Source: Streptomyces violaceorubidus (GTDB lineage: Bacteria; Actinomycetota; Actinomycetes; Streptomycetales; Streptomycetaceae). Taken from it: a stretch of 62,092 nucleotides of DNA. The stretch is from assembly GCF_000717995.1 (NCBI RefSeq), contig NZ_JODM01000041.1, positions 1-62,092 of the forward strand, written 5' to 3'. Under the pieces are notes generated by a model. The model was not told the DNA's origin. It saw nothing but the letters and a program-made list of their open reading frames with translations, and made no database searches. Position numbers and translations under genes: made by a program. Shown piece by piece: positions 26,786 through 35,594 of the stretch; position 1 is the first letter of the stretch; each line of letters begins with the position of its first letter.

Positions 26786-27715
26786 GTGAGTGAGACAACG
26801 CACGACGGCACGGTCGCCATGACCAAGCCCGTGTCGCCCGACGAGGGCCTCACACCGGCCCGGCTCGCCGCCAAGTACGGGCTGTCCGTGAGCGGTGCCC
26901 GGCCTTCCCTCATGGAGTACGTCCGCCAGCTCTGGGGACGGCGGCACTTCATCCTCGCCTTCTCCCAGGCGAAGCTGACCGCCCAGTACAGCCAGGCCAA
27001 GCTCGGCCAGCTCTGGCAGGTGGCCACCCCGCTGCTGAACGCGTTCGTCTACTTCGCGATCTTCGGCCTGATCCTCAACGCGGGCAAGGGCATGCCCAAG
27101 GACGTGTACATCCCGTTCCTGGTGACCGGTGTGTTCGTCTTCACCTTCACCCAGTCCTCCGCGATGGCGGGCGTGCGCGCCATCTCCGGCAACCTCGGGC
27201 TGGTGCGGGCGCTGCACTTCCCGCGCGCCTCCCTGCCCGTCTCGTTCGCGCTCCAGCAGCTCCAGCAGCTGCTGGCCTCGATGATCGTCCTGTTCGTGGT
27301 GGTCGTCGGCTTCGGCAGCTACCCCTCGCTGTCCTGGCTGCTGGTCGTGCCGGCGCTCGTCCTGCAGTTCCTGTTCAACGTGGGGCTGGCGCTCATCGTG
27401 GCCCGCATGGGGGCCAAGACGCCGGACCTGGCCCAGCTGATGCCGTTCATCATGCGGACCTGGATGTACGCGTCCGGCGTCATGTTCTCCATCCCGATCA
27501 TGCTGGAGGACAAGCCGGCCTGGCTCGCGGACGTGCTCCAGTGGAACCCGGCCGCCGTCTACATGGACCTGATCCGCTTCGCCCTGATCGACGGGTACGG
27601 CTCCGAGAACCTGCCGCCGCACGTGTGGGCGGTCGGGCTCGGCTGGGCCGTGGTCCTCGCCGTGGGCGGCTTCGTGTACTTCTGGAAGGCGGAGGAGAGG
27701 TACGGCCGTGGCTGA
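26786..27715 (+). CDS. ABC-2 type polysaccharide/teichoic-acid exporter permease (Wzm/TagG-like)
   Basis: 309 residues from GTG 26786 (ATG 26819 is possible). A cytoplasmic N-terminus of about 60 residues is followed by six membrane segments with the family's LGQLWQVATPLLNAFVYFAIFGLI, FTQSSAMAGVRAI, HFPRASLPVS and QWNPAAVYMDLIRFAL. It pairs with the ATPase that starts 8 bp before its stop. Together they would export a lipid-linked glycan or polyol-phosphate polymer across the membrane, driven by ATP. Confidence 0.9.
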   Translation: MSETTHDGTVAMTKPVSPDEGLTPARLAAKYGLSVSGARPSLMEYVRQLWGRRHFILAFSQAKLTAQYSQAKLGQLWQVATPLLNAFVYFAIFGLILNAGKGMPKDVYIPFLVTGVFVFTFTQSSAMAGVRAISGNLGLVRALHFPRASLPVSFALQQLQQLLASMIVLFVVVVGFGSYPSLSWLLVVPALVLQFLFNVGLALIVARMGAKTPDLAQLMPFIMRTWMYASGVMFSIPIMLEDKPAWLADVLQWNPAAVYMDLIRFALIDGYGSENLPPHVWAVGLGWAVVLAVGGFVYFWKAEERYGRG

Positions 27716-28487
27716 GCAGCAGCAGGACCAGCGGGTGCCGACGGTCATCGCGGACGAACTGCACATCGTCTACCGCGTCAACGGCGCCAAGACCGGCAAG
27801 GGAAGTGCCACCGCCGCCCTCAGCCGCATACTCAAGCGCGGCGAGGAGCGGGGCGTGCGCAAGGTGCACGCCGTGCGCGGTGTCTCCTTCACCGCCTACC
27901 GGGGCGAGGCCATCGGTCTGATCGGCTCCAACGGCTCCGGCAAGTCGACGCTGCTGCGGGCCATCGCCGGCCTGCTGCCGGCCGAGCGCGGCAAGGTCTA
28001 CACCGACGGCCAGCCCTCCCTGCTCGGCGTGAACGCGGCCCTGATGAACGACCTGACCGGCGAGCGGAACGTCATCCTCGGCGGCCTGGCCATGGGCATG
28101 ACCCGCGAGGAGATCAAGGAGCGCTACCAGGACATCGTCGACTTCTCCGGCATCAACGAGAAGGGCGACTTCATCACCCTGCCCATGCGCACCTACTCCT
28201 CCGGCATGGCGGCGCGGCTGCGCTTCTCCATCGCCGCCGCCAAGGACCACGACGTCCTGATGATCGACGAGGCGCTGGCCACCGGTGACCGCAAGTTCCA
28301 GACCCGCTCCGAGGAGCGCATCCGGGAACTGAAGAAGGAGGCCGGCACCGTCTTCCTGGTCAGCCACAACAACAAGTCCATCCGGGACACCTGCAACCGG
28401 GTCCTGTGGCTGGAGCGCGGCGAACTGCGCATGGACGGCCCGACCGGCGAGGTGCTCAAGGAGTACGAGAAGTTCACCGGGAAGTAG
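27708..28487 (+). CDS. ABC exporter ATPase (Wzt/TagH-like)
   Basis: 259 residues from GTG 27708, overlapping the permease gene. It has an N-terminal extension typical of Wzt/TagH proteins, then Walker A GSNGSGKST, Q-loop SLLGVNAALMNDLTGERN, signature TYSSGMAARLRF, Walker B VLMIDEALATGD and the H-loop SHNN. It ends soon after the ABC domain, so it lacks the long C-terminal substrate-recognition domain of O-antigen Wzt proteins and is closer to the TagH/RfbE short form. It is the last gene of the cluster and is followed by a strong terminator. Confidence 0.92.
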   Translation: MAEQQQDQRVPTVIADELHIVYRVNGAKTGKGSATAALSRILKRGEERGVRKVHAVRGVSFTAYRGEAIGLIGSNGSGKSTLLRAIAGLLPAERGKVYTDGQPSLLGVNAALMNDLTGERNVILGGLAMGMTREEIKERYQDIVDFSGINEKGDFITLPMRTYSSGMAARLRFSIAAAKDHDVLMIDEALATGDRKFQTRSEERIRELKKEAGTVFLVSHNNKSIRDTCNRVLWLERGELRMDGPTGEVLKEYEKFTGK

Positions 28488-28498
28488 CCCGACACGCC

Positions 28499-28531
28499 GG
28501 GGCCCCGCCGGAACTGTTCCGGCGGGGCCCC
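28499..28531 (+). terminator. Strong hairpin terminator of the CDP-alcohol/exporter cluster
   Basis: A perfect 15-bp stem (28499-28513 with 28517-28531, arm GGGGCCCCGCCGGAA) closes a 3-base loop 11 bp after the ATPase stop. No T-tract follows. It isolates the cluster from the hopanoid operon downstream. Confidence 0.9.
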
Positions 28532-28631
28532 GCGTCTGCAAAGGAAGCGTCAACTCCTGACGTACTCAGGAATCTTGAAGTCAATCGGTGTGTTGTTGTG
28601 ATGCGCCGCGGACCCCGACGGACGCCCGTGA

Positions 28632-28690
28632 GTTGTACAACGTAAGCTGTAGCGGTCCCGAAACGCGGCACATCGGGCGATAATGCCCGA
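28632..28690. promoter_or_regulatory. Palindromes in the hpnC upstream region
   Basis: The 250 bp between the terminator and hpnC hold no gene. Two dyads stand out. GTTGTACAAC (28632-28641) is a perfect 10-bp palindrome. TCGGGC-GATAAT-GCCCGA (28673-28690) has perfect 6-bp arms that enclose a near-consensus -10 hexamer (GATAAT). No good -35 lies 17 bp upstream of that hexamer, which suits an alternative sigma factor or an activator. The hopanoid operon promoter should lie in this stretch. Confidence 0.4.
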
Positions 28691-28782
28691 CGCCCTGGAG
28701 CGGCCTGCCGCGCGGGTGGCGGGGCGGCGTGTCCGAAATAGTGTGTATTGGGTCGGCAGTGTAGAACGGGAGATGTGACGGC

Positions 28783-29766
28783 AATGGCTACGGAAACTCC
28801 CCGGCTCCGCGGAGCGTGCGCCGTCGCCGCCCAGGGCAGCCCGCGATGACGGCCACCGACGCGGCGCACGTCGTCGACCCGGAGCGCGGCACCCTCGCCA
28901 AGGCCGCCCACGAGAACTTCCCCGTCGCCCCCTTCTTCCTGCCCCGCGCCTGGCGCACCGACCTGATGGCGGTGTACGGCTTCGCCCGCCTCGTCGACGA
29001 CATCGGCGACGGCGACCTCGCCCCGGGCGGAGCGGACGCCCGTCTCCTCGGCGTCCCCGCGGACCGCGCCGACGACCGCCTGCTGATGCTGGACGCCTTC
29101 GAGGCGGACCTGCTCCGTGTCTTCGAGGGTTCCGACGGTTCCGGCGGCCCGCCCCGTCACCCCCTGCTGCGCCGTCTGGTGCCCACGGTGCGCCGCCGCG
29201 CGCTGACCCCCGAGCCCTTCCTCGGCCTGATCGCCGCCAACCGCCAGGACCAGCTGGTCGCCCGGTACGAGACCTACGACGACCTCCTCGCCTACTGCGA
29301 ACTGTCCGCCAACCCGGTCGGTCGCCTCGTGCTGGCCGTCACCGGCACCTCGACACCGGAACGGATCCGCCGCTCCGACGAGATCTGCACCGCCCTGCAG
29401 ATCGTCGAGCACCTCCAGGACGTCGCCGAGGACCTGGGCCGGGACCGGATCTACCTGCCCGCCGAGGACATGAAACGTTTCCACGTCGAGGAGACGGACC
29501 TCGCCGCACCCACCGCCAACGCCTCCGTGCGCGCCCTGATCGCCTACGAGGCCGCCCGCGCCCGCGACCTGCTGAATGAAGGAGCCCCCCTGGTGGGTAG
29601 CGTCCACGGCAGGCTGCGGCTGCTCCTCGCGGGCTTCGTGGCGGGTGGAAGGGCGGCGCTCCGCGCGATCGCCGCGGCGGATCACGACGTACTTCCCGGC
29701 CCGCCCAAGTCAGGCAAGGTCCACTTGCTGCGCGAGGCGGGCGTGGTCCTGCGAGGAGAGGGGTGA
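28783..29766 (+). CDS. hpnC: Hopanoid squalene-synthesis protein HpnC
   Basis: 327 residues from ATG 28783 (GGGAG about 11 bp upstream); GTG 28774, GTG 28816 and ATG 28846 are in-frame alternatives and the conserved part begins near the last. It is a phytoene/squalene-synthase fold protein: ENFPVAPFFLPRAWRTDLMAVYGFARLVDDIGD with the first Asp-rich motif, and ALQIVEHLQDVAEDLGRDRIYLP with the second. Established: HpnC hydrolyses presqualene diphosphate to hydroxysqualene in the three-step HpnCDE route. It is first gene of the hopanoid operon and overlaps hpnD by GTGA. Confidence 0.93.
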   Translation, partial: NGYGNSPAPRSVRRRRPGQPAMTATDAAHVVDPERGTLAKAAHENFPVAPFFLPRAWRTDLMAVYGFARLVDDIGDGDLAPGGADARLLGVPADRADDRLLMLDAFEADLLRVFEGSDGSGGPPRHPLLRRLVPTVRRRALTPEPFLGLIAANRQDQLVARYETYDDLLAYCELSANPVGRLVLAVTGTSTPERIRRSDEICTALQIVEHLQDVAEDLGRDRIYLPAEDMKRFHVEETDLAAPTANASVRALIAYEAARARDLLNEGAPLVGSVHGRLRLLLAGFVAGGRAALRAIAAADHDVLPGPPKSGKVHLLREAGVVLRGEG

Positions 29767-30713
29767 TCGGGTCCGTGGAGTCGCCAGCGAACATGTCGGC
29801 ACCGGTGCTCGCCGCCTACAGCTACTGCGAGACCGTCACCGGTCAGCAGGCACGTAACTTCGCCTACGGCATCCGGCTGCTGCCCACGCCCAAGCGGCGG
29901 GCGATGTCCGCGCTGTACGCGTTCTCGCGGCGGGTGGACGACATCGGCGACGGGGTGCTGGCGGACGACGTCAAGGTCGCCCGGCTGGACGAGACCCGGG
30001 CCGTGCTGGCCCGGATCCAGGACGGCGCGGTCGACGAGGACGACACCGACCCGGTCGCGGTGGCCCTCGCCGACGCGGCCCGGCGGTTCCCGATCCCGCT
30101 CGGCGGCCTCGACGAGCTGATCGACGGCGTCCAGATGGACCTGCGCGGCGAGACCTACGAGACCTGGGACGACCTGAAGGTCTACTGCCGCTGCGTGGCG
30201 GGTGCCATCGGACGCCTCTCGCTCGGCGTCTTCGGCACCGAACCGGGGGCGCGCGGCGCCGAGCGCGCGCCCGAGTACGCCGACACGCTCGGCCTCGCGC
30301 TCCAGCTCACCAACATCCTGCGCGACGTCCGGGAGGACGCCGAGGGCGGGCGCACCTATCTGCCCGCCGACGACCTCGCCAAGTTCGGCTGCTCGGCCGG
30401 CTTCAACGGTCCGACCCCACCCGAGGGCTCCGACTTCGCGGGCCTCGTGCACTTCGAAGTGCGTCGGGCCCGCGCCCTTTTCGCCGAGGGCTACCGGCTG
30501 CTGCCCATGCTCGACCGGCGCAGCGGCGCCTGTGTGGCCGCCATGGCCGGCATCTACCGGCGCCTTCTGGACCGCATCGAGCGCGACCCCGAGGCGGTGC
30601 TGCGCGGCCGGGTCTCCCTGCCGGGACGCGAGAAGGCGTACGTCGCCGTGCGGGGTCTGTCCGGCCTCGACACCCGGCACGTCACCCGGCGGACCGTCAG
30701 GAGGCGCGCCTGA
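29763..30713 (+). CDS. hpnD: Presqualene diphosphate synthase HpnD
   Basis: 316 residues from GTG 29763, overlapping the hpnC stop. It has the squalene/phytoene synthase motifs NFAYGIRLLPTPKRRAMSALYAFSRRVDDIGD (first DxxxD), YCRCVAGAIGRLSLGVFG, and LALQLTNILRDVREDAEGGRTYLPADDL (second). It condenses two farnesyl diphosphates to presqualene diphosphate in the cytoplasm or at the membrane. It differs from its neighbour HpnC in retaining both full catalytic DxxxD sets. Its stop overlaps the next small gene (TGATG). Confidence 0.95.
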   Translation: MIGSVESPANMSAPVLAAYSYCETVTGQQARNFAYGIRLLPTPKRRAMSALYAFSRRVDDIGDGVLADDVKVARLDETRAVLARIQDGAVDEDDTDPVAVALADAARRFPIPLGGLDELIDGVQMDLRGETYETWDDLKVYCRCVAGAIGRLSLGVFGTEPGARGAERAPEYADTLGLALQLTNILRDVREDAEGGRTYLPADDLAKFGCSAGFNGPTPPEGSDFAGLVHFEVRRARALFAEGYRLLPMLDRRSGACVAAMAGIYRRLLDRIERDPEAVLRGRVSLPGREKAYVAVRGLSGLDTRHVTRRTVRRRA

Positions 30714-30871
30714 TGGACACACCGGGCACACTCGACACCCAGGACCCGCTCGGAACCACCGGTGGACAGCGGCGGGCAACCCTCCGGTGGCGGTCGGCGT
30801 CCCTGACTGAGACGGTCGGCCGTACGCCGTTCACCCACCTCGGCGACCGGACAGGGAAGGGCGCACCATGA
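30713..30871 (+). CDS. Small conserved hopanoid-operon protein (DUF6380-like)
   Basis: 52 residues. Its ATG overlaps the hpnD stop (TGATG) and its own TGA overlaps the hpnE ATG (ATGA), so it is coupled on both sides exactly as a real operon gene would be. The product is hydrophilic and basic with RATLRWRSASLTETVGRTPF and a C-terminal TGKGAP. From memory this resembles small Streptomyces proteins labelled DUF6380, of unknown function; S. coelicolor also has a small gene at this place. No membrane segment or catalytic motif is visible. It might only serve to couple translation of hpnE to hpnD. Confidence 0.6.
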   Translation: MDTPGTLDTQDPLGTTGGQRRATLRWRSASLTETVGRTPFTHLGDRTGKGAP

Positions 30872-32304
30872 CGCAGGGCAACGGCACGCGCGAGGGCGCA
30901 GTGCTCGCGGACGTCTCGGCCCTCGGTCCAGGCGGACACGCCGTCGTGGTCGGCGGCGGGCTCGCGGGGGTCACCACCGCGCTCGCACTCGCCGACGCCG
31001 GCGTGCGCGTCACCCTGCTCGAAGGACGCCCCCGGCTGGGCGGGCTGGCCTTCTCCTTCCAGCGCGGCGACCTCACCGTCGACAACGGCCAGCACGTGTA
31101 CCTGCGCTGCTGCACCGCCTACCGGTGGTTCCTCGACCGGATCGGCGGAGCGGCGCTCGCACCGGTGCAGGACCGTCTCGACGTGCCCGTGGTCGACCTG
31201 GCGCGGCCCGAGGGCAACCGGCTCGGCAGACTGCGGCGCGACGCCCTGCCCGTACCCCTGCACCTGGGGCGCAGCCTGGCTTCCTACCCGCACCTCTCCC
31301 TCGCCGAACGCGCCTCGGTGGGGCGTGCCGCGCTCGCGCTGAAGGGGCTCGACCTCGCCGATCCGACCCTGGACACCCAGGACTTCGGCAGCTGGCTGGC
31401 CGCGCACGGCCAGTCGACGCGTGCCGTCGAGGCCCTGTGGGACCTGGTCGGGGTCGCCACCCTCAACGCGGTCGCGGGCGACGCCTCGCTGGGGCTCGCC
31501 GCGATGGTGTTCAAGACCGGTCTGCTGTCCGACCCGGGAGCGGCCGACATCGGGTGGGCCCGCGTCCCGCTGGGCGAACTGCACGACCGGCTGGCCCGCA
31601 AGGCGCTCGACTCCGCGGGCGTCCGTACCGAGGTCCGTACACGCGTCACCTCCGTCTCCGTAAACGAGAACGGCGGCTGGAGCGTCCAGGTTCCCGACGA
31701 GACGCTCGAAGCGGACGCGGTCGTCCTCGCCGTACCCCAGCGCGAGGCGTACGACCTGCTGCCGGACGGCGCGCTGGACGCCCCGGAGAATCTTCTGCGG
31801 ATCGGCACCGCGCCGATCCTCAACATCCACGTGGTCTACGACCGCAAGGTGCTCGCCACCCCCTTCCTCACGGCGCTGGGCACTCCGGTGCAGTGGGTCT
31901 TCGACCGTACCGAGGCCTCCGGGCTGAAGGAGGGTCAGTACCTGGCGCTGTCCCAGTCGACGGCGCAGCACGAGATCGACGAGCCCGTGGCCGCGCTGCG
32001 CGAGCGGTACCTGCCGGAACTGGAGCGGCTGCTGCCCCGCACCCGGGGTGCCGAGGTGAAGGACTTCTTCGTGACCAGGGAGCGCACCGCGACGTTCGCC
32101 CCCGCCCCCGGCGTCGGCCGCCTCAGGCCCGGCGCCCGCACCAAGGCACCCGGCCTCTACCTGGCCGGAGCGTGGACCGCCACCGGGTGGCCCGCGACCA
32201 TGGAGAGTGCGGTTCGCAGCGGTGTCGGAGCGGCGGCCGCCGCGCTCGGCACCCCGGGCCGGTCCCGCGGCCTCCTTCCCGACTTCTTCGAGGAGGCGGC
32301 GTGA
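30868..32304 (+). CDS. hpnE: Hydroxysqualene dehydroxylase HpnE
   Basis: 478 residues from ATG 30868. It is an FAD-dependent amine-oxidase/desaturase-fold protein: FAD motif AVVVGGGLAGVTTALALADAG (about 25-45), LLEGRPRLGG and DNGQHVYLRCC, and the closing FAD segment GLYLAGAWTATGWPATMESAVRSG. Established: HpnE reduces and dehydroxylates hydroxysqualene to squalene, completing the HpnCDE route. It ends in a Leu/Phe/Glu tail. The next gene has a GTG overlapping its stop, but a better start 60 bp later. Confidence 0.94.
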   Translation: MTQGNGTREGAVLADVSALGPGGHAVVVGGGLAGVTTALALADAGVRVTLLEGRPRLGGLAFSFQRGDLTVDNGQHVYLRCCTAYRWFLDRIGGAALAPVQDRLDVPVVDLARPEGNRLGRLRRDALPVPLHLGRSLASYPHLSLAERASVGRAALALKGLDLADPTLDTQDFGSWLAAHGQSTRAVEALWDLVGVATLNAVAGDASLGLAAMVFKTGLLSDPGAADIGWARVPLGELHDRLARKALDSAGVRTEVRTRVTSVSVNENGGWSVQVPDETLEADAVVLAVPQREAYDLLPDGALDAPENLLRIGTAPILNIHVVYDRKVLATPFLTALGTPVQWVFDRTEASGLKEGQYLALSQSTAQHEIDEPVAALRERYLPELERLLPRTRGAEVKDFFVTRERTATFAPAPGVGRLRPGARTKAPGLYLAGAWTATGWPATMESAVRSGVGAAAAALGTPGRSRGLLPDFFEEAA

Positions 32305-32363
32305 AAGCCGATCCACGCGGGAGCGACTCCCGCACTCCCGGCACCGCAACTGGAGGAAAGACT

Positions 32364-33437
32364 GTGCCCACTGTGCCCCCGGCCCCGACGGCCGATCGAC
32401 GGACCACGGTGGACGTGACCGCGCTTCTGGAGCGCGGCCGGACCCTGGCCACGCCGGTCCTGCGGGCGGCGGTCGACCGACTGGCCCCTCCCATGGACAC
32501 CGTCGCCGCCTACCACTTCGGCTGGATCGACGCCCAGGGCAACCCCGCGCACGCCGACGGCGGCAAGGCGGTCCGCCCCGCGCTCGCCGTGCTCTCCGCC
32601 GAGGTGACCGGCGCCGCGCCCGAGGTCGGGGTGCCCGGCGCGGTGGCGGTGGAACTGGTGCACAACTTCTCCCTCCTGCACGACGACCTGATGGACGGCG
32701 ACGAGCAGCGCCGCCACCGCGACACCGTCTGGAAGGTGCACGGCCCCGCCCAGGCCATCCTGGTCGGCGACGCCCTGTTCGCCCTGGCCAACGAGGTGCT
32801 GCTCGAACTGGGCACCGCCGAGGCCGGGCGGGCCACCCGCCGCCTGACCAGGGCCAGCCGCTCGCTGATCGACGGCCAGGCCCAGGACATCTCCTACGAG
32901 CACCGCGACCGCGTCAGCGTCGAGGAGTGCCTGGAGATGGAGGGCAACAAGACCGGCGCCCTGCTCGCCTCCGCCAGCTCCATCGGCGCCGTGCTCGGCG
33001 GCGCCGACGAGCGCACCGCCGACACCCTGGAGAAGTACGGCTACCACCTCGGCCTCGCCTTCCAGGCCGTCGACGACCTGCTCGGCATCTGGGGCGACCC
33101 GGACGCCACCGGCAAGCAGACCTGGAGCGACCTGCGCCAGCGCAAGAAGTCGCTGCCGGTCGTCGCCGCCCTCGCGGCCGGCGGGTCCGCCTCCGAGCGG
33201 CTCGGCGAGATCCTCGCCGCCGACGCCAAGGCCAGTGACTTCGCGAACTTCTCGGAGGAGGAGTTCGCGGCCCGCGCCGCCCTCATCGAGGAAGCGGGCG
33301 GGCGGGAGTGGACCGCCGACGAGGCGCGTCGCCAGCACACCATCGCCATCGAAGCCCTCGACGCCGTGGACATGCCCGACCGGGTGCGGGACCGGTTCAC
33401 GGCACTCGCGGACTTCGTCGTCGTACGAAAGAGATGA
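32364..33437 (+). CDS. Polyprenyl (farnesyl/geranylgeranyl-type) diphosphate synthase
   Basis: 357 residues from GTG 32364, 7 bp after a strong GGAGGAAA; the in-frame GTG at 32301 (overlapping hpnE) would add 21 low-complexity residues. All-trans prenyltransferase motifs: GGKAVRPALAVLSAE, first Asp-rich motif NFSLLHDDLMDGDEQRR (DDxxxD type), GDALFALA, and the second region FQAVDDLLGIWGDPDATGK. It adds IPP to an allylic diphosphate. In this operon the expected product is the C15 farnesyl diphosphate used by HpnD, but product length cannot be read with certainty. Confidence 0.92.
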   Translation: MPTVPPAPTADRRTTVDVTALLERGRTLATPVLRAAVDRLAPPMDTVAAYHFGWIDAQGNPAHADGGKAVRPALAVLSAEVTGAAPEVGVPGAVAVELVHNFSLLHDDLMDGDEQRRHRDTVWKVHGPAQAILVGDALFALANEVLLELGTAEAGRATRRLTRASRSLIDGQAQDISYEHRDRVSVEECLEMEGNKTGALLASASSIGAVLGGADERTADTLEKYGYHLGLAFQAVDDLLGIWGDPDATGKQTWSDLRQRKKSLPVVAALAAGGSASERLGEILAADAKASDFANFSEEEFAARAALIEEAGGREWTADEARRQHTIAIEALDAVDMPDRVRDRFTALADFVVVRKR

Positions 33438-33551
33438 TCATTATCGGTCGAATAGCCCTCGCGTAGTCGCCGGCCGGTGCCGTGGAGACACGAGCACCGG
33501 CCGACGGCGGACCCAGCAGACGCACCACGCACACTGCACGAAGGGGATGCC

Positions 33552-35594
33552 ATGACAGCGACGACCGACGGAAGCACCGGGGCCTCCCTGAGGCCCCTGG
33601 CAGCCTCGGCCAGCGACACCGACATCACGATCCCCGCCGCGGCGGCCGGGGTACCCGAAGCCGCCGCACGCGCCACCCGGCGCGCCACCGACTTCCTGCT
33701 CTCCCAGCAGGACGCCCAGGGCTGGTGGAAGGGCGACCTCGAGACGAACGTCACGATGGACGCCGAGGACCTGCTCCTGCGTCAGTTCCTGGGCATCCAG
33801 GAGGAGGAGACCACCCGCGCCGCCGCCCTGTTCATCCGCGGCGAGCAGCGCGAGGACGGCACCTGGGCCTCCTTCTACGGCGGGCCCGGCGAACTGTCCA
33901 CCACCGTCGAGGCCTACGTCGCCCTCCGCCTGGCCGGCGACTCGCCCGACGCGCCCCACATGGCGCGGGCCGCCGAGTGGATCAGATCCCGCGGCGGCAT
34001 CGCCTCCGCCCGGGTCTTCACCCGGATCTGGCTCGCCCTGTTCGGCTGGTGGAAGTGGGACGACCTGCCCGAACTCCCGCCGGAGCTCATCTACTCCCCC
34101 ACCTGGTTCCCGCTCAACATCTACGACTTCGGCTGCTGGGCCCGGCAGACCATCGTGCCGCTCACCATCGTCTCCGCGAAGCGGCCGGTGCGTCCCGCGC
34201 CCTTCCCGCTGGACGAGCTGCACACCGACCCGGCACGGCCCAACCCGAGCCGCCCCCTGGCACCGGCGGCCAGCTGGGACGGCGCCTTCCAGCGCATCGA
34301 CAAGGCCCTGCACGCCTACCGCAAGGTCGCCCCGCGCCGGTTGCGCAGGGCCGCGATGAACAGCGCCGCCCGCTGGATCATCGAGCGGCAGGAGAACGAC
34401 GGCTGCTGGGGCGGCATCCAGCCCCCGGCCGTCTACTCGGTGATCGCCCTCTACCTGCTCGGCTACGACCTCGAACACCCCGTGATGCGCGCGGGCCTCA
34501 AGTCGCTGGACCGTTTCGCCGTCTGGCGCGAGGACGGCGCCCGGATGATCGAGGCCTGCCAGTCCCCGGTGTGGGACACCTGCCTGGCCACCATCGCGCT
34601 GGCCGACGCGGGCGTCCCCGAGGACCACCCGCAGCTCGTGAAGGCGGCCGACTGGATGCTCGGCGAGCAGATCGTGCGCCCCGGCGACTGGTCGGTGAAG
34701 CGGCCCGGACTCCCGCCCGGCGGCTGGGCGTTCGAGTTCCACAACGACAACTACCCCGACATCGACGACACCGCGGAGGTGGTCCTCGCCCTGCGCCGGG
34801 TCAAACACCACGACCCGGAGCGGGTGGAGAAGGCCATCGGCCGCGGGGTCCGCTGGAACCTCGGCATGCAGTCCAAGAACGGCGCCTGGGGCGCCTTCGA
34901 CGTCGACAACACCAGCGCCTTCCCCAACCGGCTGCCGTTCTGCGACTTCGGCGAGGTCATCGACCCGCCGTCCGCCGACGTCACCGCGCACGTCGTCGAG
35001 ATGCTCGCCGTCGAGGGCCTCGCCCACGACCCGCGCACCCGCCGCGGCATCCAGTGGCTCCTGGACGCGCAGGAGGCGGACGGCTCCTGGTTCGGCCGCT
35101 GGGGCGTCAACTACGTCTACGGCACCGGGGCCGTGATCCCCGCCCTGACCGCCGCGGGGCTGCCCACCTCGCACCAGGCCATCCGGCGCGCGGTGCGCTG
35201 GCTGGAGTCCGTGCAGAACGAGGACGGCGGCTGGGGCGAGGACCTGCGCTCCTACCGCTACGTCCGGGAGTGGAGCGGCCGGGGCGCCTCGACCGCCTCG
35301 CAGACCGGCTGGGCGCTGATGGCCCTGCTGGCGGCGGGGGAGCGGGAGTCCAAGGCCGTGGAGCGCGGCATCGCGTGGCTGGCGGCCACCCAGCGGGAGG
35401 ACGGCTCCTGGGACGAGCCGTACTTCACGGGCACCGGCTTCCCGTGGGACTTCTCCATCAACTACCACCTCTACCGCCAGGTCTTCCCGCTCACCGCACT
35501 GGGCCGGTACCTCAACGGGGAGCCCTTCGCCGACAAGCCCCGCGCGGCCGAGGCACCCGCCGCGTCCGCCGCGGCCGAGGTGAAGGGAAGCTGA
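33552..35594 (+). CDS. shc: Squalene-hopene cyclase
   Basis: 680 residues from ATG 33552 (AAGGGG upstream). Repeated QW motifs (QQDAQGWWKG, QREDGTWASFYGG, QENDGCWGG, QSKNGAWG, QEADGSWFGRWG, QNEDGGWGED, QREDGSWDE) run through the protein. The catalytic acid motif is at about D403-I-D405-D406-T-A, as in cyclases that protonate squalene directly. It is a monotopic membrane enzyme forming hopene or hopanol. The C-terminus has a 15-residue Ala/Glu tail beyond the usual end. The gene overlaps hpnG by TGATG. Confidence 0.97.
   Translation: MTATTDGSTGASLRPLAASASDTDITIPAAAAGVPEAAARATRRATDFLLSQQDAQGWWKGDLETNVTMDAEDLLLRQFLGIQEEETTRAAALFIRGEQREDGTWASFYGGPGELSTTVEAYVALRLAGDSPDAPHMARAAEWIRSRGGIASARVFTRIWLALFGWWKWDDLPELPPELIYSPTWFPLNIYDFGCWARQTIVPLTIVSAKRPVRPAPFPLDELHTDPARPNPSRPLAPAASWDGAFQRIDKALHAYRKVAPRRLRRAAMNSAARWIIERQENDGCWGGIQPPAVYSVIALYLLGYDLEHPVMRAGLKSLDRFAVWREDGARMIEACQSPVWDTCLATIALADAGVPEDHPQLVKAADWMLGEQIVRPGDWSVKRPGLPPGGWAFEFHNDNYPDIDDTAEVVLALRRVKHHDPERVEKAIGRGVRWNLGMQSKNGAWGAFDVDNTSAFPNRLPFCDFGEVIDPPSADVTAHVVEMLAVEGLAHDPRTRRGIQWLLDAQEADGSWFGRWGVNYVYGTGAVIPALTAAGLPTSHQAIRRAVRWLESVQNEDGGWGEDLRSYRYVREWSGRGASTASQTGWALMALLAAGERESKAVERGIAWLAATQREDGSWDEPYFTGTGFPWDFSINYHLYRQVFPLTALGRYLNGEPFADKPRAAEAPAASAAAEVKGS

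Noticed and set aside
32301..32363. GTGA-coupled start of the polyprenyl synthase at 32301
   Set aside because: The overlap with hpnE is tempting, but GTG 32364 has a far stronger ribosome-binding site, and the extra residues are low-complexity.
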